Below the pieces are notes generated by a model, which saw only the letters and a list, made by a program, of their open reading frames with translations, was not told the DNA's origin and ran no database searches. From Roseibacillus sp. (lineage in GTDB: Bacteria > Verrucomicrobiota > Verrucomicrobiia > Verrucomicrobiales > Akkermansiaceae), in the NCBI GenBank assembly GCA_029242545.1, contig JAQWTV010000016.1, forward strand, positions 1 to 64,000: a stretch of 64,000 nt of DNA, given 5' to 3'. Shown here piece after piece: positions 27,229-36,543 of the stretch. How positions within the stretch are numbered: position 1 is the first letter of the stretch; every line of letters begins with the position of its first letter. The position numbers were made by a program, and so were the translations under genes.

Positions 27229-28755
27229 ATGGCCGTCTCCTCTACGCAAAGAAACAAGTCTGTCCTCGTTATTGGGGCAGGGCTCGGTGGGCTTGCTGCA
27301 GCCATCTCCCTTCGTGCGGAGGGTTTTGATGTTCAAATTGTCGAAAAGAACGACCAAATTGGAGGTAAGCTGAACTTCAAGGAGATCGAAGGTTTTGGTT
27401 TCGATCTTGGCCCCTCCATTTTCACTCTGCCTCAGTTTTTTCAGAACCTCTTTGAGCGAGCTGGCAGGAAGATGGAAGACTACCTCGAGTTGGAGTCGGT
27501 GAGCCCGCATTGGCGGAACTTTTTTGAGGACGGCACGATTGTCGATCTCGATGAGGATCCAAAGATCATGCGTGAGGAGTTGGGTAAGTTACCAGGTGAC
27601 GGGGAGCATCATTGGCGCCAGTTTCAAGAGTTTCTCACCTATGCGAGAGGGCAATATGATTTGGTCAATGAGGGCTACTTCAGCAAGGGGTTGGATAATG
27701 TCTGGGAGTTTATCCGACATTACGGGTGGCGGAAATTGCTGTTTCAGATGGATCACCGCAAAAGCATGGCGGGCTCCATCGCTGATCACTTTGACGATGA
27801 ATATCTGAGAAGGATATTCGAATACTTTATCAAGTATGTTGGCTCCTCGGCCCTTGATGCCCCCGGCTACATGAACATGATGCCGGTGATCCAGTTCGAC
27901 TACGGGCTCTGGTACGTGAGAGGAGGGATGTATAATCTCGCACGAGGACTCGAGCGTCTCGTCCATGAGCTTGGGATCGGACTGCGGCTGGGGGAGGAAG
28001 TCCGGGAGATCAATCGGACTGGGGTGCGCAGCGTGAGCGGGGTAACGCTTGAGGGCGGTGAAGAGATCAGATCTGACTACGTTGTCTGCAACATGGAAGT
28101 CTTGCCCGCGTATCGTCGTCTGCTGAGTGAGCCGCCAGCCTTCATGAAGAAGCTGGAGCGCTTCAAGCCTGCCTGCTCCGGGCTGGTTCTCCACCTCGGG
28201 ACGGATCGTATCTACCCGGAACTGGCTCATCATAATTTCTTTTATTCACAGAAGCAGAGTGAGCATTTTAATTCGGTTTTTCAGGAGGGTAAGCTCCCTG
28301 AAGACCCCACAATTTATCTCGTTGCGCCCACTCGAACCGATCCGAGTAAGGCTCCGGAGGGCTACGATAACCTCAAGATTCTTCCCCATATCCCGCCAAT
28401 TAATCCAGAGAACCCTCATACCATGGAGGATTACCTTGGCCTCAAGGACAGGGTGATTGATAAACTGGAGAGGATGGGTCTTGAAAACCTCAGAAAGCAT
28501 ACGGTGGTAGAGGACCTGCTCACACCCGTTGATATCGAGGGGCTCTACAACTCCAACCAGGGTTCGATCTACGGGGTTGTCTCTGACTGGAAGCTGAATA
28601 AGGGGTTCAAGGCTCCGAAACAGTCCAGCAGGTATCGTAATCTGTTCTTTACCGGGGGAAGCGTCAATCCAGGTGGAGGGATGCCGATGGCGATTCTGTG
28701 TGGCCAGAAGGTGTCCGACAGAGTGGTCGCCTGTGATGATAAAAATCGCTCCTGA
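27229..28755 (+). CDS. crtP: Diapocarotenoid terminal oxidase, CrtP-like (FAD-dependent)
   Basis: 508 residues from ATG 27229. The FAD-binding dinucleotide fold is VLVIGAGLGGLAAAISLRAEG. From memory, the closest known protein is staphylococcal CrtP: shared blocks include GFGFDLGPSI, FEYFIKYVGSSALDAP, NMEVLPAYRRL, ELAHHNFFY, LPEDPTIYLV, LEKMGL-like LERMGL, and FTGGSVNPGGGMPM. CrtP oxidises the terminal methyl of a C30 carotenoid to the aldehyde, which the divergent aldehyde dehydrogenase could finish. The 149-bp gap to that gene should contain a divergent promoter. The gene is intact, unlike the related desaturase gene at 33480. Confidence 0.88.
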   Translation: MAVSSTQRNKSVLVIGAGLGGLAAAISLRAEGFDVQIVEKNDQIGGKLNFKEIEGFGFDLGPSIFTLPQFFQNLFERAGRKMEDYLELESVSPHWRNFFEDGTIVDLDEDPKIMREELGKLPGDGEHHWRQFQEFLTYARGQYDLVNEGYFSKGLDNVWEFIRHYGWRKLLFQMDHRKSMAGSIADHFDDEYLRRIFEYFIKYVGSSALDAPGYMNMMPVIQFDYGLWYVRGGMYNLARGLERLVHELGIGLRLGEEVREINRTGVRSVSGVTLEGGEEIRSDYVVCNMEVLPAYRRLLSEPPAFMKKLERFKPACSGLVLHLGTDRIYPELAHHNFFYSQKQSEHFNSVFQEGKLPEDPTIYLVAPTRTDPSKAPEGYDNLKILPHIPPINPENPHTMEDYLGLKDRVIDKLERMGLENLRKHTVVEDLLTPVDIEGLYNSNQGSIYGVVSDWKLNKGFKAPKQSSRYRNLFFTGGSVNPGGGMPMAILCGQKVSDRVVACDDKNRS

Positions 28756-28781
28756 GCGGGCCCATCGGATTGTCTGTTGTG

Positions 28782-29882
28782 ATGGAGGCTGCGCTTTGGA
28801 TTGTTACCGGGTTGAGCTTTCTCTCTTGGTTGGTTTCCTGGGGGCTGTTTGTCCGCTTTCGACGTGTTCCATCCGTTCCGGCGGGCTTCCGGGCAGCCCC
28901 GCGGATATCGGTGGTGGTTCCAGCCCGAAACGAAGAGGCTAACATTCAGGTGCTTCTGGATTCCCTCAAGGGGAGCAGGTTTCACGAGGTGATCGTAGTA
29001 GACGACCAATCGGAAGATCGGACAGAGGTGGTCGCCAGAGAGCTCGGGGCTCGCGTCCTATCTGGAGAAATTCCCCCTCGAGGATGGCTGGGTAAGCCCT
29101 GGGCCTGCCATCAGGGTGCGGGGGCCGCTACCGGGGACTGGTTGCTTTTTGTTGATGCTGATACCAAGTTTGTGAAGGGTGGCTTCGAAAGGCTCATGCG
29201 ATTAGCGGAAGGAGAACCCCGGGTTCATTCAGTCTGTCCCTACCATGAGATTCGGTTCCCCTATGAGCAGTTATCGGCCTTCTTTAACATCACGATGATT
29301 CTTGGGATGAATGCCTTCACGGCGAAGGGTGCATCCGCCCGTGATATTGGCTTATTTGGACAGCTCATGCTGGTTTCAAGAAAGGAATACGATCTCGTCG
29401 GGGGCCACTCTCAAGTCAAGGGGGACGTGCTGGAGAACTTTCAGCTATCGCGGTGTTTTGCCTCTGCAGGCATCGAGCGGTCCTGCTGGCTCGGTAAAGA
29501 TACGATTTCCATGCGGATGTTCCCCGGGGGAATCCGAGATTTGATCGCAGGGTGGAGTAAAGGCACGGTTTCAGGGGCGGCCAATACTCCGAAGGCAGCC
29601 TTTCTGGGGATTTCCTTATGGATGTCTGGCCTCTTCATGTCGGCAGTACCCGTTTGTTTCGGGGCCATAGCCTCTCCGTCTCTCATGCTTGCGATGGTCG
29701 CTCTGTATGTCCTCTGGACTCTGCAGTGCATGTATCTGTTTCGATCCTCAGGGAGATATTCCATTCTGACAGCCTTAGCTTTTCCTGTGGGTCTCATATT
29801 CTATCAACTCGTCTTCTTTCAGGCTGTGAGGCGGAAGAAAAAAGGAGGAACGGTCCAGTGGAAGGGGCGTGATGTTTATTGA
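28782..29882 (+). CDS. crtQ: Carotenoid-acid glycosyltransferase, CrtQ-like (GT2)
   Basis: 366 residues from ATG 28782 (a TTG at 28770 is also in frame). An N-terminal membrane helix is followed by a GT2 domain: ISVVVPARNEEAN, the DDQSEDRT strand, the metal-binding DAD in WLLFVDADT, and GWLGKPWACHQGA. Then come LVGGHSQVKGDVLENFQ and IAGWSKGTVSGA, typical of CrtQ, and C-terminal membrane helices. CrtQ esterifies the C30 carotenoic acid with a sugar (glucose in Staphylococcus); the sugar here is unknown. It starts 26 bp after crtP and overlaps crtO. Confidence 0.85.
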   Translation: MEAALWIVTGLSFLSWLVSWGLFVRFRRVPSVPAGFRAAPRISVVVPARNEEANIQVLLDSLKGSRFHEVIVVDDQSEDRTEVVARELGARVLSGEIPPRGWLGKPWACHQGAGAATGDWLLFVDADTKFVKGGFERLMRLAEGEPRVHSVCPYHEIRFPYEQLSAFFNITMILGMNAFTAKGASARDIGLFGQLMLVSRKEYDLVGGHSQVKGDVLENFQLSRCFASAGIERSCWLGKDTISMRMFPGGIRDLIAGWSKGTVSGAANTPKAAFLGISLWMSGLFMSAVPVCFGAIASPSLMLAMVALYVLWTLQCMYLFRSSGRYSILTALAFPVGLIFYQLVFFQAVRRKKKGGTVQWKGRDVY

Positions 29883-30375
29883 GGTTCCCAATGCCGTAAT
29901 CGTGGTCCTCAATCTTACCGTGATACCAATATGTCATTTGGTTCCCTCATGGCTCATTACACGGAAGGGGGGGGATAATTTTCGTCCGGAATCCTGCTTC
30001 TTTCGTGAGCGGAGGTGGGAAATGGGGGGTCGACTCTACGAGCGCTTTCTTGCAGTGCGGCTCTGGAAGGATCTTTTACCTGACGGTGCCCCCTGGCTTG
30101 GGGGATTTGCAAAAAAATCTCTCGTCGGTCGCGACTTGGATTACATATCCCGGTTCCGGATAGAAACCTGCCGCGGCGAACTAGCTCATCATATTCAGAT
30201 TCCGTGTGTGCTGGTGGCGCTCCTATGGAATCCTTGGCCTCTGGCCGCGATAATCATTACGGGATACGCCTTGATTTCGAATATCCCCTGTATCGTGGTT
30301 CAGCGGCATACCCGGCATCGCCTGTCCCGCCTGATGTCTCACCTCCAGCATGAAATTCACCAGAAGGAATCATGA
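29869..30375 (+). CDS. crtO: Glycosyl-carotenoate acyltransferase, CrtO-like
   Basis: 168 residues, nearly the length of staphylococcal CrtO. Matching blocks recalled from that protein: RLYERFLAVRLWKDLLPDG, IETCRGELAHHIQI, and YALISNIPCIVVQRHTRHRL. Two or three membrane helices are visible (near the N-terminus and at about 110-145). CrtO adds a fatty acid to the sugar of the glycosyl carotenoate. The start overlaps the crtQ end by 14 bp and its stop overlaps the next start by 4 bp, so the genes are translationally coupled. Confidence 0.85.
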   Translation: MMFIEVPNAVIVVLNLTVIPICHLVPSWLITRKGGDNFRPESCFFRERRWEMGGRLYERFLAVRLWKDLLPDGAPWLGGFAKKSLVGRDLDYISRFRIETCRGELAHHIQIPCVLVALLWNPWPLAAIIITGYALISNIPCIVVQRHTRHRLSRLMSHLQHEIHQKES

Positions 30376-32789
30376 GGAGAGCCCTTCCTGCAGCGATTGT
30401 CATTCTCATTGTGGTCATGGCGGTTCTCGCGATCGTACGAGTTCGCTTTTCATCTGATGTTTTTGAGTTGCTTCCAAATGACCTGCCAGAAGCGCGGGGA
30501 TTGGAGCAGATCAACCGGTATTTCAGTCGAGACGCCCAGTTAATCATCACTGTAGAGGGGCAGTCCGGTAGAGCTGTTAATGAGGCAACAGCTTCTCTGG
30601 CTAGTAAGCTTAGTGAGGAGAAGACGCTAATCGCCGACCTCTTTCGGGAGATTGATTTTGAAAAGATAGTCGTGGAGGGTGGTCCGCTTGTAGCTTGGGC
30701 GTGGTTTAATGGACCTCCTGAGCATCTTGCTTCTTTGGCAAGCAGGCTGGCTGCTCCTCAATCAAGGGAGACCCTCGAGGATTCGCTGGAGCAGATCAAT
30801 GATGCCTTTGACACCGAGAGCGCTTTGCTAAGGAGCTACGACCCACTCCGGCTTTCTCAGTTTGGATCCGGTTCTGGAGGAGAAAGTTCTCCGGCTCTGG
30901 ATCCAATGCGTTCCCCCTCTGGTAAGTTCGAAATCCTGTACGTAGAGGGGAGCGGAGTTGATTTTTCCGATTACAGGGAAGTTAGATTCTGGTTGCAGGA
31001 AGTGCGGGATCTGGTGAATGAATGGCTCAAGGGATGGAATGGAGAAGGAGGGAAGGAAGTTCAGGTGGATATTGGATTTACCGGGACCCCGGCTTTCATG
31101 TCAGAGGTCGGAGCTGGGATGGAACGAGACATGACCCTTTCGGTTTTTCTGACCCTCATTTTCATTTCAGCTCTCTTCTTTCTGGTTCATCGGCAAGTGA
31201 CTCCTCTCATCTGGCTTCTCACAGCGATGATGGGTATCTTGGCAATCACTCTTACCGTGGCTGAGCGGGCTCTTGGGGAATTGAGTGTGATAAGCGTAGG
31301 CTTTGCTGCCATCCTGATGGGTCTTGCGGTAGATTATGCGATTGTTCTTTACCGGGAGGCTCTTGGTAATCCGGAGTCTTCCCGGGCTCTTCGAAGGGCG
31401 GTTGGGCCCGGTATAGCGTGGGCCGCGGTCACAACTGCGGCGGTCTTTCTCAGCCTGAATCTGAGTTCCCTGCCAGGACTGGCTGAGCTTGGTAATCTTG
31501 TGGCCCTTGGAATACTGGTGGGTGCAGCCGTAATGCTGTTTGGGTTCGCTCCAGTCGCCGTGAAGTTCGCGAGAAAACGGTCCGGAGGTGCCGCTCGCGA
31601 CTGGGTTCCCTCCTCACTAGGAAAGAGGGTAGCAGGAGTTCTCGCAGTGCTTGTCCCGCTCGCCGCAATCGGGTCCGCGCTCATGATGGAAAAGTCCGTC
31701 ATCGAGGCGGAATTTCATCCATTCAGGATGAAGGAGAGCCCGGCCCTGATTGCTTGGAATCAGATGCGGGAAAAATTGCATGGCGAAAGCCAAGCCACCC
31801 CGGCGGTGATCACGGCAGGGAATTTCGGAGAATTGCACACCCAGCTCCAAGCCTTTAAAAAAAGGTCTTCCCGGGCGCAGGCGGCGGGGCTGATTGAGAC
31901 AGTTGTCCTCCCAGACTCCTGGGTGCCACATCCCGAATATCAACGCAGGAACGCCAAACTGCTGGGAGTCTTGATCAAGGAAGGACCTCGTCTTCTTTCA
32001 GAGATTGATGAGGTTGGATTCACGAAGGAGGGTATGGGCCTGACCCGCGAGGTCATGAATTCGTGGACGCAGTACCTCGAGCAGTCGGATGGGGAGCAGG
32101 TAGTTCGTCCGATAGGGAGCTTGGCGAAGTGGACGGTCGACCAGATCGTGACAGAAGGTGAGGATAGTGTTGCGGCCGTGGTCGCCGTGATGCCGGTGAA
32201 TCCGAGTGAAAGGGAGTGGGTGACTGCGATCTGCGACGACCATGCCAATGTCGCTAACCTGCCTTCGCTCGGAACGGCCTTGAACGAGCGAATCATTGAG
32301 GATTTATGGAGAATCTTCCTGCCAATGCTTGCCCTTTTAACTGCTGTGCTGGCTCTGGTCTATCGCTCATGGAGGGATCTGGTCCTCACTCTCCTTGCTC
32401 TTTTCTTCGGTGGGGCAGTGATCGTCATTCTTACTTTCTGGACGCCGTTGTCGTGGAACTCCTTCAATCTATGTGGAATCCCACTTCTTTTTGGTATCGG
32501 TCTTGATTTCAGTATCCACATGCTTTTTGCCCTCAGACGAAGCGGAGGAGATCTGGCGGCAGTACGAAAGGGAATGGGAAAGGCGGTGACCTTCTGTGGG
32601 CTCTCCTCGGCAATTGGCTTCGGCTCATTAGCCACGGCATCCGCGGATGGGCTCTCCAGCCTCGGAGTCGTTTGTGCGGCAGGAATTCTCGCTAATACTG
32701 TGGTCGCGGTAACCCTCTTGCCTGCTTGGTATTGTCTTCTGCACCCGGTTTCGAATTCCGCGGCTGACAGTGGGGATCAAGTTGATTAG
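30372..32789 (+). CDS. RND/MMPL-type exporter
   Basis: 805 residues with two repeats of one membrane helix, a large extracytoplasmic domain, and five membrane helices (first bundle about 250-430, second about 640-800), the MMPL/HpnN/SSD layout. Seen: FSSDVFELLPNDLPEARGL after TM1, LMGLAVDYAIVLYREAL and LFGIGLDFSIHMLFALRRSGGD as the conserved Asp-containing helix IV motifs of both halves. Such 'predicted exporters' lie beside LolA-like genes in aryl polyene and xanthomonadin clusters. Here it lies between crtO and a LolA-like gene, suggesting extraction of the pigment from the inner membrane; the cargo is inference. Confidence 0.87.
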   Translation: MRRALPAAIVILIVVMAVLAIVRVRFSSDVFELLPNDLPEARGLEQINRYFSRDAQLIITVEGQSGRAVNEATASLASKLSEEKTLIADLFREIDFEKIVVEGGPLVAWAWFNGPPEHLASLASRLAAPQSRETLEDSLEQINDAFDTESALLRSYDPLRLSQFGSGSGGESSPALDPMRSPSGKFEILYVEGSGVDFSDYREVRFWLQEVRDLVNEWLKGWNGEGGKEVQVDIGFTGTPAFMSEVGAGMERDMTLSVFLTLIFISALFFLVHRQVTPLIWLLTAMMGILAITLTVAERALGELSVISVGFAAILMGLAVDYAIVLYREALGNPESSRALRRAVGPGIAWAAVTTAAVFLSLNLSSLPGLAELGNLVALGILVGAAVMLFGFAPVAVKFARKRSGGAARDWVPSSLGKRVAGVLAVLVPLAAIGSALMMEKSVIEAEFHPFRMKESPALIAWNQMREKLHGESQATPAVITAGNFGELHTQLQAFKKRSSRAQAAGLIETVVLPDSWVPHPEYQRRNAKLLGVLIKEGPRLLSEIDEVGFTKEGMGLTREVMNSWTQYLEQSDGEQVVRPIGSLAKWTVDQIVTEGEDSVAAVVAVMPVNPSEREWVTAICDDHANVANLPSLGTALNERIIEDLWRIFLPMLALLTAVLALVYRSWRDLVLTLLALFFGGAVIVILTFWTPLSWNSFNLCGIPLLFGIGLDFSIHMLFALRRSGGDLAAVRKGMGKAVTFCGLSSAIGFGSLATASADGLSSLGVVCAAGILANTVVAVTLLPAWYCLLHPVSNSAADSGDQVD

Positions 32790-32801
32790 CGTTTCCTCGA
32801 G

Positions 32802-33467
32802 ATGCAGAGGTTCATAATTCAGTTTCTGACCCTCATGTCTCTCATGTCAGGGGGTAAGCTCATGGCGGATAGGGAGGGTGACGCGGAGCGGGTAATTCGA
32901 CGCTGGTTGTCCACCAATGCTGGCGTTGAGGCGCTGAAGGTCGAGTTTACCCAGATCAGGAAACTGACTAGTCTTAAATCCATGATCCGTCAGAATGGGA
33001 TCTTATGGATAGACCGGAGAACAGGCACGAGATTCCGGTGGCAGACGGGTAATCCCCCGCGGACAATTGTGACCCGGGTGAAAGATGAGTTGCTGGTGAT
33101 GCGACCTCGTTCCCTCCAATACGAGAAGACTGCGGCGGGCGAGAGTAAAAACAGCATGGCAATCTTGGCTGGAGGCTTCCCCCGAAACTGGGAAGAGTTT
33201 GAGCAAAAATACGATTTGCTTGGAGTTAAGAGTCAGGATGGAACTAGTCGAATTAATGTTCAGCCGAAGGGACAGCTGGCGCGAGGTGTCCGCGTTCTGA
33301 CTTTTGTCACCGGGAGCGCAAAAGGGGTGCTGCAATCCATAGATCTGACTCTTCGGGATGGATCCTCACAGCAGATCGTGTTTGACCGGGTGGTTACTGC
33401 CCCTCAACTGAGTGACAAGCTTTTCGATCCTGATCTGACAGGGTACCGGGCTACGAAATTCAAGTGA
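32802..33467 (+). CDS. LolA-like outer-membrane carrier protein
   Basis: 221 residues with a signal peptide ending near GKLMA and no lipobox. LolA-family pattern: LKVEFTQIRKLTSLKSMIRQNGILWIDR, TRFRWQTGNPPRTIVT, and a C-terminal FDPDLTGYRATKF. It belongs to the pigment/lipid-type LolA homologues that accompany MMPL exporters in polyene clusters, rather than housekeeping LolA. It begins 12 bp after the exporter gene and ends 12 bp before the damaged crtN. It presumably ferries a hydrophobic molecule across the periplasm. Confidence 0.8.
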   Translation: MQRFIIQFLTLMSLMSGGKLMADREGDAERVIRRWLSTNAGVEALKVEFTQIRKLTSLKSMIRQNGILWIDRRTGTRFRWQTGNPPRTIVTRVKDELLVMRPRSLQYEKTAAGESKNSMAILAGGFPRNWEEFEQKYDLLGVKSQDGTSRINVQPKGQLARGVRVLTFVTGSAKGVLQSIDLTLRDGSSQQIVFDRVVTAPQLSDKLFDPDLTGYRATKFK

Positions 33468-33479
33468 TTGGACCGCGCC

Positions 33480-34957
33480 ATGGCTGATTCAATCAAGAAC
33501 GCAGATAGGCACGTGGTGGTGGTGGGAGCTGGTCCCGGGGGGCTCACAGCGGCAATGATCCTCGCACATCGGGGCTATCGCGTCACAGTGGTAGAGAAGG
33601 CTGGACAGGTAGGGGGCAGGAGTGCCTGCCTGCATGCCGGCCCTTATGCCTTCGATTACCGGACCGACGTTCCTGCACCAGAAATTCACTCTTCAGGAAA
33701 TGTTCCAAGAGGCAGGACGGAATCTGGACGATGAGCTTGACCTCATCCAGTTGGACCCAATGACTCGCCTGAAATGGGGCCACCCGTCGATTGATACCAC
33801 CTCGGATCCAGTGAAAATGGCGGCGGAAATCGAGCGCGTGTTTCCCGGCGAAAGCGAGGGCTTTCATCGCTTCATGGCCGACCACGAGGAGAAGATTCGG
33901 TTGCTTGTCCCGTGTCTAACCGCTTCCTACAGTAAGTTCAAAGACCTCTTCCGAAAATGCCTGCTTGAAGCCTTTCCCTATGTAGCAACGAGGCACTCTG
34001 TCTTTTCGCTTCTGGGAGAATACTTTACGGATGAGCGCCTGAGACTCGCATTTACCTTCCAGTCAAAATATCTGGGAATGTCCCCGTGGAAGTGTCCGGC
34101 TCTCTTCAGTATCCTCGCTTTTCTCGAGTATCGATTTGGGATTTATCATGTTCAGGGAGGCATTAGCAGGATCTCAGAGAAGATGGCGGAAATTGCTGAG
34201 CAGGACGGAGCTGAGGTTCGTCTCAATACCTCTGTCAGGGAGGTGCTGAGTGAGGGGTGGGAAGCCAGTGGTGTGCTTCTGAAGTCTGGAGAGATAATCA
34301 AGGCCGATGCCGTGATACTGAATGCGGACTATGGTTATGCGGTTACCCAATTGTTAAATGGGCATAATGTTTCAGAGCATAAGGTGCGCCGGAAGGGATT
34401 TTCATGCTCTACCTTCATGCTCTACCTTCATGCTCTACCTCGGGCTCGATACGCTCTATGAGGACGAGCCGCACCACCAGATTCTTTTCGCTGACGACTA
34501 CCGGAAAAATGTCACTGAGATCCAGAATGAGCGCACTGTTTCGCAGGATATGTCAGTTTACGTCAGGAACTCTTCGGTAACGGATCCACTGGTAGCGCCT
34601 GCGGGACACTCCAATCTCTACGTTCTTGTGCCGACTATTAATACGCGGCATGAGGTGGACTGGCCCGGCATGCAAGCGGCCTATAGAGATAAGGTTCTGG
34701 ACCGGATCGAGGCGCAGACCGGCATGAGTGATCTCCGAGGCCGTATTGTGGAAGAGCGTATGATCACACCCCAGAACTGGCGGGAGGACGGCTCTATTTT
34801 CATGGGTGCGACGTTCAATCTGAAGCATACCCTCAACCAACTATTGTACCTGCGTCCGCACAATCGCTATTCCAGATTTCGCAATCTCTATCTGACCGGT
34901 GGAGGGACTCACCCCGGGAGTGGCTTGCCAACGATTTATGAGTCAGTGCGAATATGA
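33480..34957 (+). pseudogene. crtN: Frameshifted diapophytoene desaturase (CrtN-like)
   Basis: A CrtN-type FAD-dependent desaturase split over three frames. Part 1 (33480-about 33660) has HVVVVGAGPGGLTAAMILA and VGGRSACLHAGPYAFDY. Part 2 (about 33660-34428) continues GPTFLHQKFTLQEMF and ends at SCSTFMLYL. Part 3 (about 34441-34957) reads GLDTLYEDEPHHQILFADDY to THPGSGLPTIYES. The first break is one extra base (a C at 33659/33660 restores FDYGPTFL). The second is an extra 13-bp repeat unit (34401-34439). Each is a net +1 shift. The C-terminus is also shorter than usual. CrtN makes the C30 polyene that CrtP oxidises; as written, this copy gives no full protein. Sequencing error at the single base is possible. 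Confidence 0.88.
34401..34439 (+). repeat. Three perfect 13-bp tandem repeats inside crtN
   Basis: TTCATGCTCTACC three times in a row (34401-34413, 34414-34426, 34427-34439). Two copies encode FSCSTFMLYL in frame with the downstream GLD; the third copy adds 13 bp and throws the frame. It looks like slipped-strand duplication and would be reversible in principle. Confidence 0.95.
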
Positions 34958-35113
34958 TATCTGAGCAATTCGGATCGAAATATGAGCGGATTGACCTGAC
35001 CATGCCTCTCCTGACGGCAGGTTGCTGAGGGAAGGAGATTCAGTGCTGGTTTTAATAATCCTGGACGGATGAAGCCGTTTCGATCCCAGAAGATCCCCGA
35101 TTTATTTCTGGCA

Positions 35114-35149
35114 GGCAGGGAGGGCGCTTTGTAGCGTCCGGCCCCTGCC
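35114..35149 (+). promoter_or_regulatory. Hairpin in the xylA leader
   Basis: Outer arms GGCAGGG (35114-35120) and CCCTGCC (35143-35149), with an inner CGCT/AGCG stem and TTGT loop. It lies 38 bp before the xylA start and lacks a T-run, so it is more likely a structured 5' leader than a terminator for the preceding pigment genes. The 230-bp gap 34958-35187 holds no gene. Confidence 0.45.
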
Positions 35150-35187
35150 GCAGGAGCGGTTTGGAACATCGAACAACCTCGAATATC

Positions 35188-36507
35188 ATGTCAGACCACT
35201 TTCCCAACGTTTCCAAGATTGAATTTGAAGGTCCGGACTCGGACAACCCGCTCGCTTTCCGACATTACAATCCGGACGAACTGGTTGCTGGTAAAAGCAT
35301 GAAGGATCACCTGCGGTTCGGTGCTGCCTACTGGCATTGCATGCGTAATCCACTGGGTGACCCCTTCGGAGCAGGAACAGCTCACATGCCATGGGACGAC
35401 GGAAGTGAGTCCCTCGACAATGCGCTGGCTAGAGTTCCGGTTTTCTTTGAGTTTCTGGAGAAGAGTCAGATTGATTTCTATTGTTTTCACGACCGGGATG
35501 TATCTCCCGAGGGTTCCAGCTGGTCTGTGACGCACTCAAATCTTGAGAGGGTTACAGAGGAATTGAAGGGGGCCCAGAATAGTAGTGGCAAGAAATTACT
35601 CTGGGGAACAGCCTGCCTGTTTGCCCATCCGCGGTATGCTCAGGGAGCAGCTACTTCGCCGAGTGCCGATGTGTTTGCCTATGCCGCAAGCCAGGTAAAG
35701 CATGCGCTGGAAGCGACCCATGCCCTCGGAGGTGAAGGATATGTATTCTGGGGAGGAAGAGAGGGTTACGCATCTTTGATCAATACGGATATGAAGCGTG
35801 AGTTGGACCATCTCGCCCGGCTCCTGCACATGGCGGTAGATCATGCAAAGAAAATTGGATTTACCGGACAATTCTACATTGAACCGAAACCTCGAGAACC
35901 TTCTACCCATCAGTATGACTCCGATGCGGCGGCCTGTCTCAACTTCCTCAGGGAGTATGACCTGATGGACCATCTTAAGCTCAACATAGAGACCAATCAT
36001 GCAGAGCTGGCAGGGCACACAATGGAGCATGAATTGGACGTTGCTTCCGCTGCTGGAGCTCTAGGGTCGATCGACGCAAACCGTGGTGACCAACTGATCG
36101 GGTGGGATACAGATCAGTTCCCGACGAATATTTATCAGTGTGCCAATATCATGCTCAGGGTTCTTAAAATGAATGATGGCGTGGGCTTCACCACCGGAGG
36201 GCTTAACTTCGATGCAAAGAGACGGAGAGAGTCTCATCTTCCGGAGGATCTTTTCCACGCTCACGTCGGAGGCATGGATGCCTTTGCGAGGGGGCTCAAA
36301 ATCGCTGGACGTATCATAGCAGATGGGCGATTCGATGAATTCGTCCGGGTCCGCTACGGGTCCTTTGACTCCGGGATAGGGGCTGAGATTGAAGGGGGGC
36401 AGACAAGCCTTGAGTCGTTGGACGCCTATGCTCTGGGAATTGACGCGCCGGTTCTCGAAAGTGGTCGTCAGGAAATGCTCGAAAACCTTCTTAACGACTA
36501 CCTGTAA
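35188..36507 (+). CDS. xylA: Xylose isomerase
   Basis: 439 residues from ATG 35188 ([16 protein letters not shown]), the normal length of class II xylose isomerase. Catalytic histidine in [24 protein letters not shown], metal ligands in [29 protein letters not shown] and SIDANRGD...GWDTDQFP are all present. It converts D-xylose to D-xylulose in the cytoplasm and feeds the kinase encoded next. The two genes are separated by 466 bp containing a duplicated hairpin element. No transporter or XylR-like regulator is in the window. Confidence 0.96.
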   Translation: MSDHFPNVSKIEFEGPDSDNPLAFRHYNPDELVAGKSMKDHLRFGAAYWHCMRNPLGDPFGAGTAHMPWDDGSESLDNALARVPVFFEFLEKSQIDFYCFHDRDVSPEGSSWSVTHSNLERVTEELKGAQNSSGKKLLWGTACLFAHPRYAQGAATSPSADVFAYAASQVKHALEATHALGGEGYVFWGGREGYASLINTDMKRELDHLARLLHMAVDHAKKIGFTGQFYIEPKPREPSTHQYDSDAAACLNFLREYDLMDHLKLNIETNHAELAGHTMEHELDVASAAGALGSIDANRGDQLIGWDTDQFPTNIYQCANIMLRVLKMNDGVGFTTGGLNFDAKRRRESHLPEDLFHAHVGGMDAFARGLKIAGRIIADGRFDEFVRVRYGSFDSGIGAEIEGGQTSLESLDAYALGIDAPVLESGRQEMLENLLNDYL

Positions 36508-36543
36508 ATCTTCCGGAGTTCCGTAGAGCTTGATCAAGATCTT

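Noticed and set aside
34401-34439. CRISPR or attachment-site repeat
   Set aside because: The three 13-bp units are contiguous without spacers and lie in coding sequence.
33480-34957. Programmed ribosomal frameshifting or two separate desaturase genes
   Set aside because: Two independent +1 breaks, one plainly a 13-bp duplication, and no internal starts with credible initiation; the three pieces align end to end as one protein.
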